From JAXGYX01 sp964487355 (GTDB lineage Bacteria; Bacillota; Clostridia; Saccharofermentanales; Fastidiosipilaceae): DNA of 18,917 bases. Position 1 is the first letter of the stretch, and each line of letters opens with the position of its first letter. Where the stretch lies: contig CAZAPS010000031.1 of assembly GCA_964487355.1 (NCBI GenBank), forward strand, positions 1-18,917, written 5' to 3'. Both the position numbers and the translations under genes were made by a program. The notes under the pieces are model-generated. The model saw only the letters and a program-made list of their open reading frames with translations. It made no database searches and was not told the DNA's origin. This document shows, piece after piece, positions 7,826-14,821 of this stretch.

Positions 7826-9886
7826 CTATCTCCCTCTTTTTGCTATTTGGCCGGAGCCACGCCATTTTTTATCGGATTGTTTTCGATTGGCCGTCTGGCC
7901 GCGAGATCGCCTGTCGCGCCTCGTGGATTTGCTTTTTGATGAAGAAAATTCGTCCGCGCCGGTTCGCGAACGCGTTTTTTTGTGTGCCGAGCGTCCTCGC
8001 GGACTGAGTGGAGCGAACAGGCATCCTTTGCCCTGTCCAATCAGGTCCTCTCGACCCGCCATGCGCAGGGCCTGAATCGCCAACGGGCGATTCTCCGGTC
8101 GGCTGAACTGCAAAAGCGCTCTTTGCAATAATTTTTCCCTTCCCTTGGGGACATGAACCGGCCGCAAAGTCTGTGGATTCAGTCCGGTGTGATACATGGT
8201 GGTCGAAACAGTTCCCGGTGTAGGGTAAAAATCTTGCACTTGTTCAGGCATGACACGATTTTGTTTGATATGGAAAGCCAGCTCGATCGCGTCATCCATC
8301 GTGCATCCCGGATGTCCGGACATCAAATAAGGCACCAGATACTGTTTCTTGCCGATTTTTTCATTATAGGCGGCATAAGCTTTTCTAAACGCCTGATATA
8401 CATCCGCCGTGGGTTTACCCATGTGGCGCAGCACCGGCTTTGAAATATGTTCCGGAGCGACTTTGAGCTGACCACTGATATGATGGTCGCATAACTCAGC
8501 CAAATGATCTTGCGGGTCAGCCATGAGCGCGTCAAATCGGATGCCCGAGCGCACAAAGACTTTTTTGACTTTGGGCAGAGCTCTGATTTTCCGCAACAGT
8601 TCAAAATACGCGGAAGCGTCGTTGGACAGTTCAGCGCAGGGAAACGGGGATAGACATTGTCGATGTTTGCACACGCTGCCCGCCTCCTGGCGTTTGCAGG
8701 CGGGTTGATGGAAATTCGCGGTCGGTCCTCCGACATCGTGGATGTAACCTTTAAAATCATCCAGTTCAGTGATCAATACAGCTTCGGCAAGAATTGATTC
8801 GTCCGAACGCGCTTGGACGATCCGTCCCTGATGCATCGTGATGGCACAAAAATTACAACCGCCAAAGCAGCCGCGGTGTGCGGTGATTGAAAAACGAACT
8901 TCCTCAATCGCCGGCATGCGACCTAAATTGTCATACGATGGATGCGCTTTGCGCACATAAGGAAGTCCATAAGCATGATCCAACTCAGCGGTTGTCAAAG
9001 GAACGTCGGGCGGGTTTTGAATCAACCATCTGTGACTGTGCTTCTGTAACAAAGTAAATCCGTCCGCGGGATCTTGCTCTTCGTATTCAGCCATGAACGC
9101 CGCGCAATAGGCGATCTTGGAATCACGTGTTTGCTCGAAAGAAGGCAGAAGTTTCATCTTCTGTTCCTTGGGCAACAGATATTCAATCTTACCGGAACGG
9201 CGCACATCCCGTGTCTCATCAAAACTCCAGTCCGTGAATTTTTGCGCGAAAGCCCGCTGTTGCTTGGACATATGATCGAAAGAGGTCAGCACACAGGTGC
9301 CTGCCAAAGTGGTCAACGAGCGAACCGGAACACCTTTCGCAAGAAAATCACAAATCAGAGGAATCACGCGCTCCCCCATTCCATAGTTCAAAATATCAGC
9401 CCGCGAATCTTGTAAAATTGAACGTCTGACCGTTCCGCTCCAATAGTCGTAATGGGCGAAGCGTCGCAAACTGGCCTCGATACCGCCAATTATAAGAGGG
9501 ATGTCACCAAAGACCGTTCGCACGAGATTACAGTAGGCGATCAACGCCCGATCCGGTCGTGAGCTGTTGTCCCGCTCTGCCTTGTAGCGATCGTCTCTAC
9601 GACGTTTTTTCGCCGCGGTATAATTATTTACCATCGAGTCCACCACGCCGGACGAAACCAAAACTCCATGGCGAGGTCTGCCCATGGCTTGGATGGACAG
9701 CGGATCGTCAACATTCGGTCGGGCGATCACGCCAACTCTATAGCCTTTATCCTCAAGCAGACGAGTCAAAATGGCCACGCCAAAACTGGGATGGTCAATA
9801 TATGAATCGCCGGTAATAAATAAAAAATCCAATTCAGTCCAACCGATTTCTTTCATTTCATTTCGATTGGTGGGTAGAAAACGCAT
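7826..9886 (-). CDS. ygiQ: YgiQ-family radical SAM protein (UPF0313)
   Basis: Radical SAM enzyme of unknown reaction, related to E. coli YgiQ. The N-terminus FLPTNRNEMKEIGWTELD, TGDSYIDHPSFG and GRPRHGVLVSSGVVDSMV match the family's fixed N-terminal domain. The 4Fe-4S motif CxxxCxxC is C340-C344-C347 in HRGCFGGCNFCAI. Further blocks are IHDVGGPTANFH, KVAPEHIS, and LMSGHPGCT. The product has 686 residues. The last ~65 are a Lys/Arg/Ser-rich, probably disordered tail, which could bind nucleic acid. A GTG at 9898 would add four residues, but the ATG at 9886 is better spaced from GTGAGGT. It starts 12 bp after ftsK and ends 5 bp before folD, so it sits inside the operon. Family certain, function not known. 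Confidence 0.93.
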   Translation of the reverse strand: MRFLPTNRNEMKEIGWTELDFLFITGDSYIDHPSFGVAILTRLLEDKGYRVGVIARPNVDDPLSIQAMGRPRHGVLVSSGVVDSMVNNYTAAKKRRRDDRYKAERDNSSRPDRALIAYCNLVRTVFGDIPLIIGGIEASLRRFAHYDYWSGTVRRSILQDSRADILNYGMGERVIPLICDFLAKGVPVRSLTTLAGTCVLTSFDHMSKQQRAFAQKFTDWSFDETRDVRRSGKIEYLLPKEQKMKLLPSFEQTRDSKIAYCAAFMAEYEEQDPADGFTLLQKHSHRWLIQNPPDVPLTTAELDHAYGLPYVRKAHPSYDNLGRMPAIEEVRFSITAHRGCFGGCNFCAITMHQGRIVQARSDESILAEAVLITELDDFKGYIHDVGGPTANFHQPACKRQEAGSVCKHRQCLSPFPCAELSNDASAYFELLRKIRALPKVKKVFVRSGIRFDALMADPQDHLAELCDHHISGQLKVAPEHISKPVLRHMGKPTADVYQAFRKAYAAYNEKIGKKQYLVPYLMSGHPGCTMDDAIELAFHIKQNRVMPEQVQDFYPTPGTVSTTMYHTGLNPQTLRPVHVPKGREKLLQRALLQFSRPENRPLAIQALRMAGREDLIGQGKGCLFAPLSPRGRSAHKKTRSRTGADEFSSSKSKSTRRDRRSRGQTANRKQSDKKWRGSGQIAKRGR

Positions 9887-9898
9887 TGGATACCTCAC

Positions 9899-12800
9899 TT
9901 AGTATTCATCAATCCCTTCAGCCATCTCTTCTTCTTCCGCCATGCGCATCGATTCCCATTCGGTCTCCGTCAGCAATATTTTACGTGGTTTGCTTCCGTC
10001 GAACGGGCCAATCCATCCTTTTTCTTCAAGCTGATCCACCATTCTGGACGCCCTGGGGTAGCCGATTTTCAATTTTCGCTGTAACAAGGCGATCGAGGCG
10101 TGCCCAATTTCAAAAAACAAATCGACCGCGTCGGGCAGCAGCTCATCTTCATCAGCCGTGGCTGAGCCACCGCCCAACCCGACTTTTTCGGAACTGATCT
10201 GGCGTGTGACGTCACTGTCATATTCGCCTTCATTTTCTCGACGCACGAATTCCAGTACTTTCTCAACCTCTTGATCTGTGACCATCGCGCCTTGTCCACG
10301 AATTGGTTTGTTGGAGCTTTGCGGATAGTAGAGCATATCTCCCTTGCCGAGCAGTTTTTCCGCCCCTCCAATATCAAGAATTGTGCGAGAGTCAATATGC
10401 GAGGAAACCGCGAAAGCGATGCGCGATGGAATGTTCGCCTTGATCAATCCGGTGATGACGTCGACGGAAGGGCGTTGAGTCGCGATGATTAGATGAATAC
10501 CGGCGGCCCTCGCCTTGGCGGTCAATCTGGCGATGGCCTCTTCCACTTCGGCGGGGGCGGTCATCATCAAATCGGCCAGCTCATCGATCACCACCAAAAT
10601 CAACGGCAAATGGGGCATCTGTGGGTCGTCAGACTCGGCCGCCGTGCGATTGTACGCCCGTAAATCTCTCACTTTGAAGCGGGCGAACTCATTGTAGCGG
10701 CGATCCATCTCAACCACCGCCCAGTTTAATGTGTTCGCGGCTTTCTTCGGGTCTGTGACGACCGGAGACAAGAGGTGGGGAATGCCGTTATACACACTGA
10801 GCTCAACCACCTTCGGATCGACCAGCAAAAGGCGCAGATCTTTCGGCGACGCGCGATACAGCAAACTCATCAGTATGGAATTGATACAGACGGATTTACC
10901 GGATCCGGTGGCGCCGGCGATCAACAGATGTGGCATTTTCGTTAAATCACAGATGATAGGCAAACCGGGAATATCTCGGCCCAACGAGACGGTCAACGGT
11001 GATTTCGCCTCTTTGAACTCACGTGATTCGATCAATGATCGCAGTGGCACCAATTGAGTCTCGCGGTTTGGAATTTCTATGCCGATAGCGGATTTACCCG
11101 GAATCGGCGCCTCAATTCTAAGTCCGACCGCGGCCAGGCTCAGGGCGATATCATCGGCAAGTCCGACAATTCTGCTGACTTTGACGCCCGGACCGGGCGC
11201 CAATTCGAAGCGCAGGATGGACGGGCCGGTCGTGATATTGACCACTTTCGCCGCTACCCCGAAGCTGTTTAGTGTATCCTCAAGTTTTTTCGCCATCGCC
11301 TGCACGGCCTGATTGTCCTGCGTGCCACGCTTGTTCTTATCTTTAGCCAAAAGATCGGTCGGCGGGAAGATATAGGCACGATCGGCGCCACCGCGCTCAT
11401 TCTTACCGGTGGCAGAAGGGCCGGACGTCGGACGATCCGCCGCCGCTTCTTCATCTTTCTTCACGACCAGAGGATCGATGTCACGTGTCCTGATCGCCCG
11501 AATGGCGATCAACTCTTCACCGGAACCGGATCGGCCGGTCGGTTTATTGCCATATACCACTGTCGAACGAGCCGTTGATGAGTGCTCCGACAACTCTGAG
11601 TCCGCCTTGGTCGAAGGATCGTATGTCTCTTCCGTCTCTACGGGATCGATCTCATCTTCTCTTTGCTCAAGAGGATCAAATTCTTCGCGTCGATCCGGTT
11701 GCAAAAAAGTGGGAACTTTAAATAATGAGTCGTCCAAGCTTTTGTTTTCACTATCCGCGCGACCAGCCCGAGCGTGCGCCTCCTCGCCAATCTGTGGAGC
11801 GGCCTGATCACCGTGCCCAGCGTCAAAGGAAAAAATCGGCTCCGGACTGATCAGCGGCGCAGGTTCGGCGTCCGGCACAAATTCCTCTTGCCCGGCGCCC
11901 CATAGCGGAAACTCCGAAATCAAACGTAGATCGTCCGGATTCACTCGCTTGGCTCCCAGCGGATTTTCATCACCCACTTGAAAAAAACCTTCATCGCTTC
12001 CTGAAAAACGGGGGGAGGATTCATCGTTTGTCGGCGCTTGTCCGCTTTTTTCCTCAGGTGAAAATCCCGGATTATGATCACGTTGGTAAGTCGAATTCTC
12101 ATGATAATCCAGGTACGACGGAGCGTCGGTATCCTCATCCGGTGTGAAATGAGCTTGTGGCGTTGGGTTCACAGACGCGCCCGCCGCGGCTATTTCATCC
12201 CGATCATACTCAAAGTCATCCGGCGGTGTGGGATGTGGTGAGTTGGAATCATATTCACCGCCATAACCAACGGTGTCCGCGGCGTCATCAACAAATTGTC
12301 TCCGCGGGGACTGAAAGTGTCTGTAATCAGTCTGACCGTGTTGCCGATGCTTCGCCAAATACTTGGCGCGCAGGCGCTCACGCTCGTCATCGGGATTGTC
12401 GAAAATCTCAGATTTCCTTGATTTTCGGCGCACTTTCCTTGATTCCAAACCGGTGGAATTTTTAATAAAGCTAAACACACGCTTGAGCCAGGAGCTGAGA
12501 GAAAAACGAAATAGAATAATCAGTTCGGCCGAGAAAGCCGCGACCAACAAGATGATCGCTCCAATATGTCCGGCCACCGCGGTCAAACCTGATGCCAGCA
12601 AACCGCCAATCAGACCGCCCGGATAAGTGGCGCGCAGTTGCTGAAACTCATCGGGTGAGACACCTGCCTTCCAAAGGACGGAGATCGCCTTGGACGCGCT
12701 GTGCTTTCCGTCCGCACTTAAACAAAGAGAGCGAAAAACATCATAATCGACCGAAAAAACCTGAAAAAAAGCGGCGAACAAAGCCAGCAGCACAACCATG

Positions 12801-13048
12801 TGAGTCAACCGTCGCTGACTGTCTTTAAGGGACCGCCCCAATAAAAATTCAAATGAGCCGTATACAAAGAGCGCAGGCAAAACATAGGCGACCGGTCCGA
12901 TCAGTCCTCTTCCCAGCGTTAGAAAAAAACTCCCCAACCAGCCGGTGGACGCGTTGGGCAGATAGTAGGCGACGCTCAGCAAAACGGCAACCGCGAGAAA
13001 CACAACTCCGGTGATCTCACGTCGCTTATTTAATTTGCCATTGCTCAT
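9899..13048 (-). CDS. ftsK: DNA translocase FtsK/SpoIIIE
   Basis: Septum-located hexameric motor that pumps chromosomal DNA during division or sporulation. The 1049-residue product has about four N-terminal membrane helices (residues ~11 to 190). A long acidic, Ser/Pro-rich linker follows (about 200 to 560). The alpha/beta motor carries Walker A GATGSGKS near residue 710, Walker B LILVVIDELADLM and IATQRPSVDVITGLIKANIPSRIAF. The C-terminal gamma winged helix (DLFFEIGHASIALLQRKLKIGYPRA and onward) recognises polar guide sequences such as KOPS or SRS. GGAG precedes the ATG by six bases, and only 3 nt separate it from the upstream NUDIX gene. FtsK and SpoIIIE share this architecture and cannot be told apart here; no sporulation gene is visible. 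Longer than the ~800 residues typical of Bacillus SpoIIIE because of the linker. Confidence 0.97.
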   Translation of the reverse strand: MSNGKLNKRREITGVVFLAVAVLLSVAYYLPNASTGWLGSFFLTLGRGLIGPVAYVLPALFVYGSFEFLLGRSLKDSQRRLTHMVVLLALFAAFFQVFSVDYDVFRSLCLSADGKHSASKAISVLWKAGVSPDEFQQLRATYPGGLIGGLLASGLTAVAGHIGAIILLVAAFSAELIILFRFSLSSWLKRVFSFIKNSTGLESRKVRRKSRKSEIFDNPDDERERLRAKYLAKHRQHGQTDYRHFQSPRRQFVDDAADTVGYGGEYDSNSPHPTPPDDFEYDRDEIAAAGASVNPTPQAHFTPDEDTDAPSYLDYHENSTYQRDHNPGFSPEEKSGQAPTNDESSPRFSGSDEGFFQVGDENPLGAKRVNPDDLRLISEFPLWGAGQEEFVPDAEPAPLISPEPIFSFDAGHGDQAAPQIGEEAHARAGRADSENKSLDDSLFKVPTFLQPDRREEFDPLEQREDEIDPVETEETYDPSTKADSELSEHSSTARSTVVYGNKPTGRSGSGEELIAIRAIRTRDIDPLVVKKDEEAAADRPTSGPSATGKNERGGADRAYIFPPTDLLAKDKNKRGTQDNQAVQAMAKKLEDTLNSFGVAAKVVNITTGPSILRFELAPGPGVKVSRIVGLADDIALSLAAVGLRIEAPIPGKSAIGIEIPNRETQLVPLRSLIESREFKEAKSPLTVSLGRDIPGLPIICDLTKMPHLLIAGATGSGKSVCINSILMSLLYRASPKDLRLLLVDPKVVELSVYNGIPHLLSPVVTDPKKAANTLNWAVVEMDRRYNEFARFKVRDLRAYNRTAAESDDPQMPHLPLILVVIDELADLMMTAPAEVEEAIARLTAKARAAGIHLIIATQRPSVDVITGLIKANIPSRIAFAVSSHIDSRTILDIGGAEKLLGKGDMLYYPQSSNKPIRGQGAMVTDQEVEKVLEFVRRENEGEYDSDVTRQISSEKVGLGGGSATADEDELLPDAVDLFFEIGHASIALLQRKLKIGYPRASRMVDQLEEKGWIGPFDGSKPRKILLTETEWESMRMAEEEEMAEGIDEY

Positions 13049-13051
13049 GAA

Positions 13052-13636
13052 TCACTCCACCTTCAAAATTTCTTTGGCCTTTAACATTCCCACGACGGTT
13101 TTCGCGTCCCGGATCCGATCATCCATGATCGCGCTCATCACTTCATCAAACGGAAGTTTGACCACATGCAAAAACTCACCCGGATCAAGGTCTTGACTGC
13201 CGGCTCGCAGTCCGGTCGCCAAATACAGGTGAACCACTTCATCACAGTAGCCCGGGGTCGGGTAAATTTTCCCCAAAGGCTTCACCTGATCCGCCGCAAA
13301 ACCGGTTTCCTCTTTCAGCTCACGCACGGCGCAACGATATGGATCCTCTCCTTTATCGAGCTTGCCGGCGGGAATCTCCAAAGTCTCCTGTTCAAATGCC
13401 TTGCGATACTGGCGTATTAAATACACATCGCCGTTGTCATCAATCGGCACGACGCAGGCACCCCCACTATGATGAATCAGTTCTCGACGAGTCTTCGTCC
13501 CATCGATCAGCCGGACCGCCTGAAGTTCGACTTCAAACACAGTCCCCGTGAACAAGGTCTCACTGCTGATGGTGTCTTCGGTGAGTGCCTCGGAGGGATT
13601 AACCAGGCTGTCATGACTATATGAATCCTTATCCAT
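13052..13636 (-). CDS. NUDIX hydrolase, ADP-ribose pyrophosphatase type
   Basis: Probably hydrolyses ADP-ribose to AMP and ribose 5-phosphate. The 194-residue product has a complete NUDIX box, Gx5Ex7RELxEExGF, from G91 through E97 and R105-E106-L107 to E109-E110 and G112, with every metal-binding Glu present. The flanks GGACVVPIDDNGDVYLIRQYRKAFEQ and EIPAGKLDKG are those of the NudF/YqkG ADP-ribose pyrophosphatase group. The ATG at 13636 has only a weak AAAGAGA site upstream. It leads the ftsK operon with a 3-nt gap. A NUDIX gene is a plausible partner for cinA further down, since both act on NAD breakdown products; that link is inference. Other nucleoside diphosphate substrates cannot be excluded. 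Confidence 0.9.
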   Translation of the reverse strand: MDKDSYSHDSLVNPSEALTEDTISSETLFTGTVFEVELQAVRLIDGTKTRRELIHHSGGACVVPIDDNGDVYLIRQYRKAFEQETLEIPAGKLDKGEDPYRCAVRELKEETGFAADQVKPLGKIYPTPGYCDEVVHLYLATGLRAGSQDLDPGEFLHVVKLPFDEVMSAIMDDRIRDAKTVVGMLKAKEILKVE

Positions 13637-13650
13637 CGTATGTCTCTTTC

Positions 13651-13656
13651 ATTATA
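13651..13656 (-). promoter_or_regulatory. Possible -10 box upstream of the NUDIX-ftsK operon
   Basis: A perfect TATAAT reads toward the NUDIX gene, 14 bp before its ATG. No -35 match lies at 16 to 19 bp, and the implied leader would be only about eight bases. It may be chance in AT-rich sequence, or the promoter may depend on an activator. Confidence 0.25.
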
Positions 13657-13660
13657 TATG

Positions 13661-13674
13661 CGCCATGCATGGCG
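13661..13674. repeat. Perfect 14-bp palindrome upstream of the NUDIX gene
   Basis: CGCCATGCATGGCG is identical to its reverse complement. It lies four bases upstream of the TATAAT at 13651 to 13656, where an operator between -10 and -35 would sit. Candidate binding site for a dimeric regulator. Confidence 0.45.
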
Positions 13675-13689
13675 TTGGATATGCGCTCT

Positions 13690-13732
13690 ACAGCGTCATC
13701 TTCGATCCAATATCACAGATGACACACGCTGT
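13690..13732. repeat. Bulged inverted repeat between rnhA and the NUDIX gene
   Basis: On the plus strand ACAGCG-TCATC (13690 to 13700) pairs with GATGA-CACA-CGCTGT (13718 to 13732): eleven pairs interrupted by a four-base bulge, with a 17-base loop. No T-run follows on either strand, so it is not a standard terminator. Purpose unknown; an mRNA structure or processing site is possible. Confidence 0.4.
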
Positions 13733-13753
13733 CGCGAATAACGAGTTTCAGAG

Positions 13754-14212
13754 TCACAAACCAAGTTTATCCTTTAAGTCTTTGGTCGCGGCGACGGCCA
13801 GCTCATCACAGCGATTGTTATATGGATTGTCCGAATGACCTTTTACTTTGTGCCAGCTAATCGTATGTTGTTCAGCCAACGCGTCCAATTCTTTCCAAAG
13901 ATCGATATTGCTGACCGGCGCCCCTGAAGCCGTGCGCCAACCATTCCTCTTCCAGTTGGCGAGCCAGTTTTGATTGAAGGCGGAAACCACATAGGCGCTG
14001 TCACTATAAATTTGTACTTCGCAGGGGAATTTCAACTCCTTGAGCGCTTCAATGACCGCCTGGAGCTCCATCCGGTTATTCGTTGTGCTGGGCTCCGCGC
14101 CAGAGATTTCCTTGGTGTGTCCACCTGCCTGCAACAGCGCTCCCCAGCCTCCCGGTCCCGGATTTCCGGAGCAAGCTCCATCGGTATAAATTGTGACGGA
14201 ACGTATCGCCAT
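13754..14212 (-). CDS. rnhA: Ribonuclease HI
   Basis: Cleaves the RNA strand of RNA-DNA hybrids, clearing R-loops and primers. The 152-residue product is the size of E. coli RNase HI. The catalytic carboxylates are visible as D11 (TDGACSGNPGPGG), E49 (TTNNRMELQAV), D71 (YSDSAYVV) and D136 (NNRCDELA), with the mobile-loop histidine H126 (VKGHSDNP). The basic protrusion (NWLANWKRNGWRTASG) is kept. The open frame begins at 14317, but AAAGGA is seven bases before the ATG at 14212 (MAIRSVTIYTDG), which gives the family N-terminus. It lies alone between tRNA-Trp and the NUDIX gene, with a likely promoter of its own. Confidence 0.97.
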   Translation of the reverse strand: MAIRSVTIYTDGACSGNPGPGGWGALLQAGGHTKEISGAEPSTTNNRMELQAVIEALKELKFPCEVQIYSDSAYVVSAFNQNWLANWKRNGWRTASGAPVSNIDLWKELDALAEQHTISWHKVKGHSDNPYNNRCDELAVAATKDLKDKLGL

Positions 14213-14243
14213 GATCTGTCCTTTCCAATAATTTGTGTTACCA

Positions 14244-14252
14244 ATTGTATCA
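14244..14252 (-). promoter_or_regulatory. Probable extended -10 promoter of rnhA
   Basis: The minus strand reads TGATACAAT, an extended -10 (TGn directly followed by TACAAT, 5/6). It lies 32 bp before the rnhA ATG and would give a leader of about 25 bases. No good -35 box is seen, as is common for extended -10 promoters. Confidence 0.45.
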
Positions 14253-14400
14253 CAGTGACTATTCAATCGCGCCTCGGACAGACCAAAGGAGCGACCCTCC
14301 AACACGCGTTTATCCACGGTGTTCGCATCACTAAATCGTCCGGATCGTCATTCCTAATTCACATCTTTAAGTCGGGATGATCTGTCACCGAATCACCGCG

Positions 14401-14436
14401 ACAAACAGATCGTTCAAAACAAACAGATCGTTCAAA
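14401..14436. repeat. Two perfect tandem copies of an 18-bp unit
   Basis: The unit ACAAACAGATCGTTCAAA occurs twice in immediate succession between the tRNA-Trp terminator and rnhA. It is probably a slippage duplication. It lies outside any recognised gene. The rest of 14213 to 14442 holds the rnhA promoter and nothing else recognisable. Confidence 0.85.
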
Positions 14437-14468
14437 ATGAAAAACCCGGAAGCAAATGATTCCGGGTT
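14436..14468 (-). terminator. Rho-independent terminator of tRNA-Trp
   Basis: The minus strand reads AACCCGGAA, an eight-base loop and TTCCGGGTT, followed by TTTCATTTT. The nine-pair stem is perfect and the T-tract starts within it. The hairpin begins six bases after the CCA end of the tRNA. Confidence 0.9.
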
Positions 14469-14473
14469 AGTCG

Positions 14474-14548
14474 TGGCAGGGGAGAAAGGATTCGAACCCT
14501 CAACCCACGGTTTTGGAGACCGTTGCTCTACCATTGAGCCACTCCCCT
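14474..14548 (-). tRNA. tRNA-Trp (anticodon CCA), with encoded 3' CCA
   Basis: The cloverleaf is complete: acceptor AGGGGAG pairs with CTCCCCT, the discriminator is G, and the 3' CCA is encoded. The D-arm is GCTC...GAGC. The anticodon stem ACGGT pairs with ACCGT around the loop CTCCAAA, giving anticodon CCA for UGG. The T-arm GAGGG TTCGAAT CCTTT has two G-T pairs. The 75-nt gene has its own promoter and terminator and is a single-gene unit. Confidence 0.96.
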
Positions 14549-14565
14549 TCGACAATAACATTGGA

Positions 14566-14594
14566 AGTATAGTAAAAGTGGAAGTTTCTGTCAA
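14566..14594 (-). promoter_or_regulatory. tRNA-Trp promoter
   Basis: A perfect TTGACA (14594 to 14589), a 17-bp spacer and TATACT (14571 to 14566). Transcription would start about ten bases before the tRNA 5' end. An A-rich AAAAATTC stretch lies further upstream. Confidence 0.9.
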
Positions 14595-14623
14595 GCAAGG
14601 TTGTGGCTAATCAGCGAATTTTT

Positions 14624-14639
14624 CACCCCGGGAGGGGTG
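14624..14639. repeat. Short GC-rich inverted repeat upstream of the tRNA-Trp promoter
   Basis: CACCCC-GGGA-GGGGTG is a perfect six-pair inverted repeat about 30 bp upstream of the tRNA -35 box. On the minus strand it is followed by A bases, not T bases, so it is not a terminator for the upstream operon by itself. Confidence 0.4.
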
Positions 14640-14670
14640 GGGTATCGGAATTCAAATTGGAGAAACCGGT

Positions 14671-14709
14671 AAAAATGTCAAGAGACCCTATTTTTCAAAT
14701 AGAGTCTCT
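14671..14709 (-). terminator. Probable terminator of the metabolic operon
   Basis: The minus strand has AGAGACTCTAT, a loop of seven bases and ATAGGGTCTCT: eleven pairs with one T-G pair. TTGACATTTTT follows. The T-run is set back by about six bases, so termination may be incomplete. It lies about 110 bp after the SDR stop codon. Confidence 0.6.
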
Positions 14710-14739
14710 CAACTGACAAAATGCTTCAATTCATAATGC

Positions 14740-14755
14740 GACAAGCATTCTTGTC
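14740..14755. repeat. Inverted repeat GACAAG-N4-CTTGTC after the SDR gene
   Basis: A perfect six-pair inverted repeat in the trailer between the SDR stop and the operon terminator. A further CTTGTC half-site lies about 15 bases to its right on the plus strand. It may be a protein-binding site or RNA structure; no function is assigned. The remainder of 14549 to 14821 shows no gene. Confidence 0.35.
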
Positions 14756-14821
14756 CACAGTAGACCGACTTGTCTGAAATGGTCAAATATCGTGATCGGT
14801 GACAAACTGTAGAGCCACGCT

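Noticed and set aside
8323..8760. Minus-strand open frame of 145 codons inside ygiQ in another frame
   Set aside because: Overlaps the radical SAM gene completely; the ygiQ frame carries the conserved motifs.
14401..14436. Start of a CRISPR array
   Set aside because: Only two copies of an 18-bp unit with no spacer between them and no cas genes nearby.
14401..14436. LexA boxes in the tandem repeat (GAAC...GTTT on the minus strand)
   Set aside because: The half-sites are five bases apart and imperfect, unlike the GAAC-N4-GTTC box at recA.
14474..14548. Attachment site of an integrated element at tRNA-Trp
   Set aside because: No integrase and no repeated copy of the tRNA 3' end were seen in the window.
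14377..14610. Short open frames crossing the tRNA-Trp gene on both strands
   Set aside because: They translate the tRNA, its terminator and its promoter; common false genes in annotation pipelines.
14624..14639. Second terminator for the metabolic operon
   Set aside because: On the minus strand the hairpin is followed by A bases, not by a T-tract.
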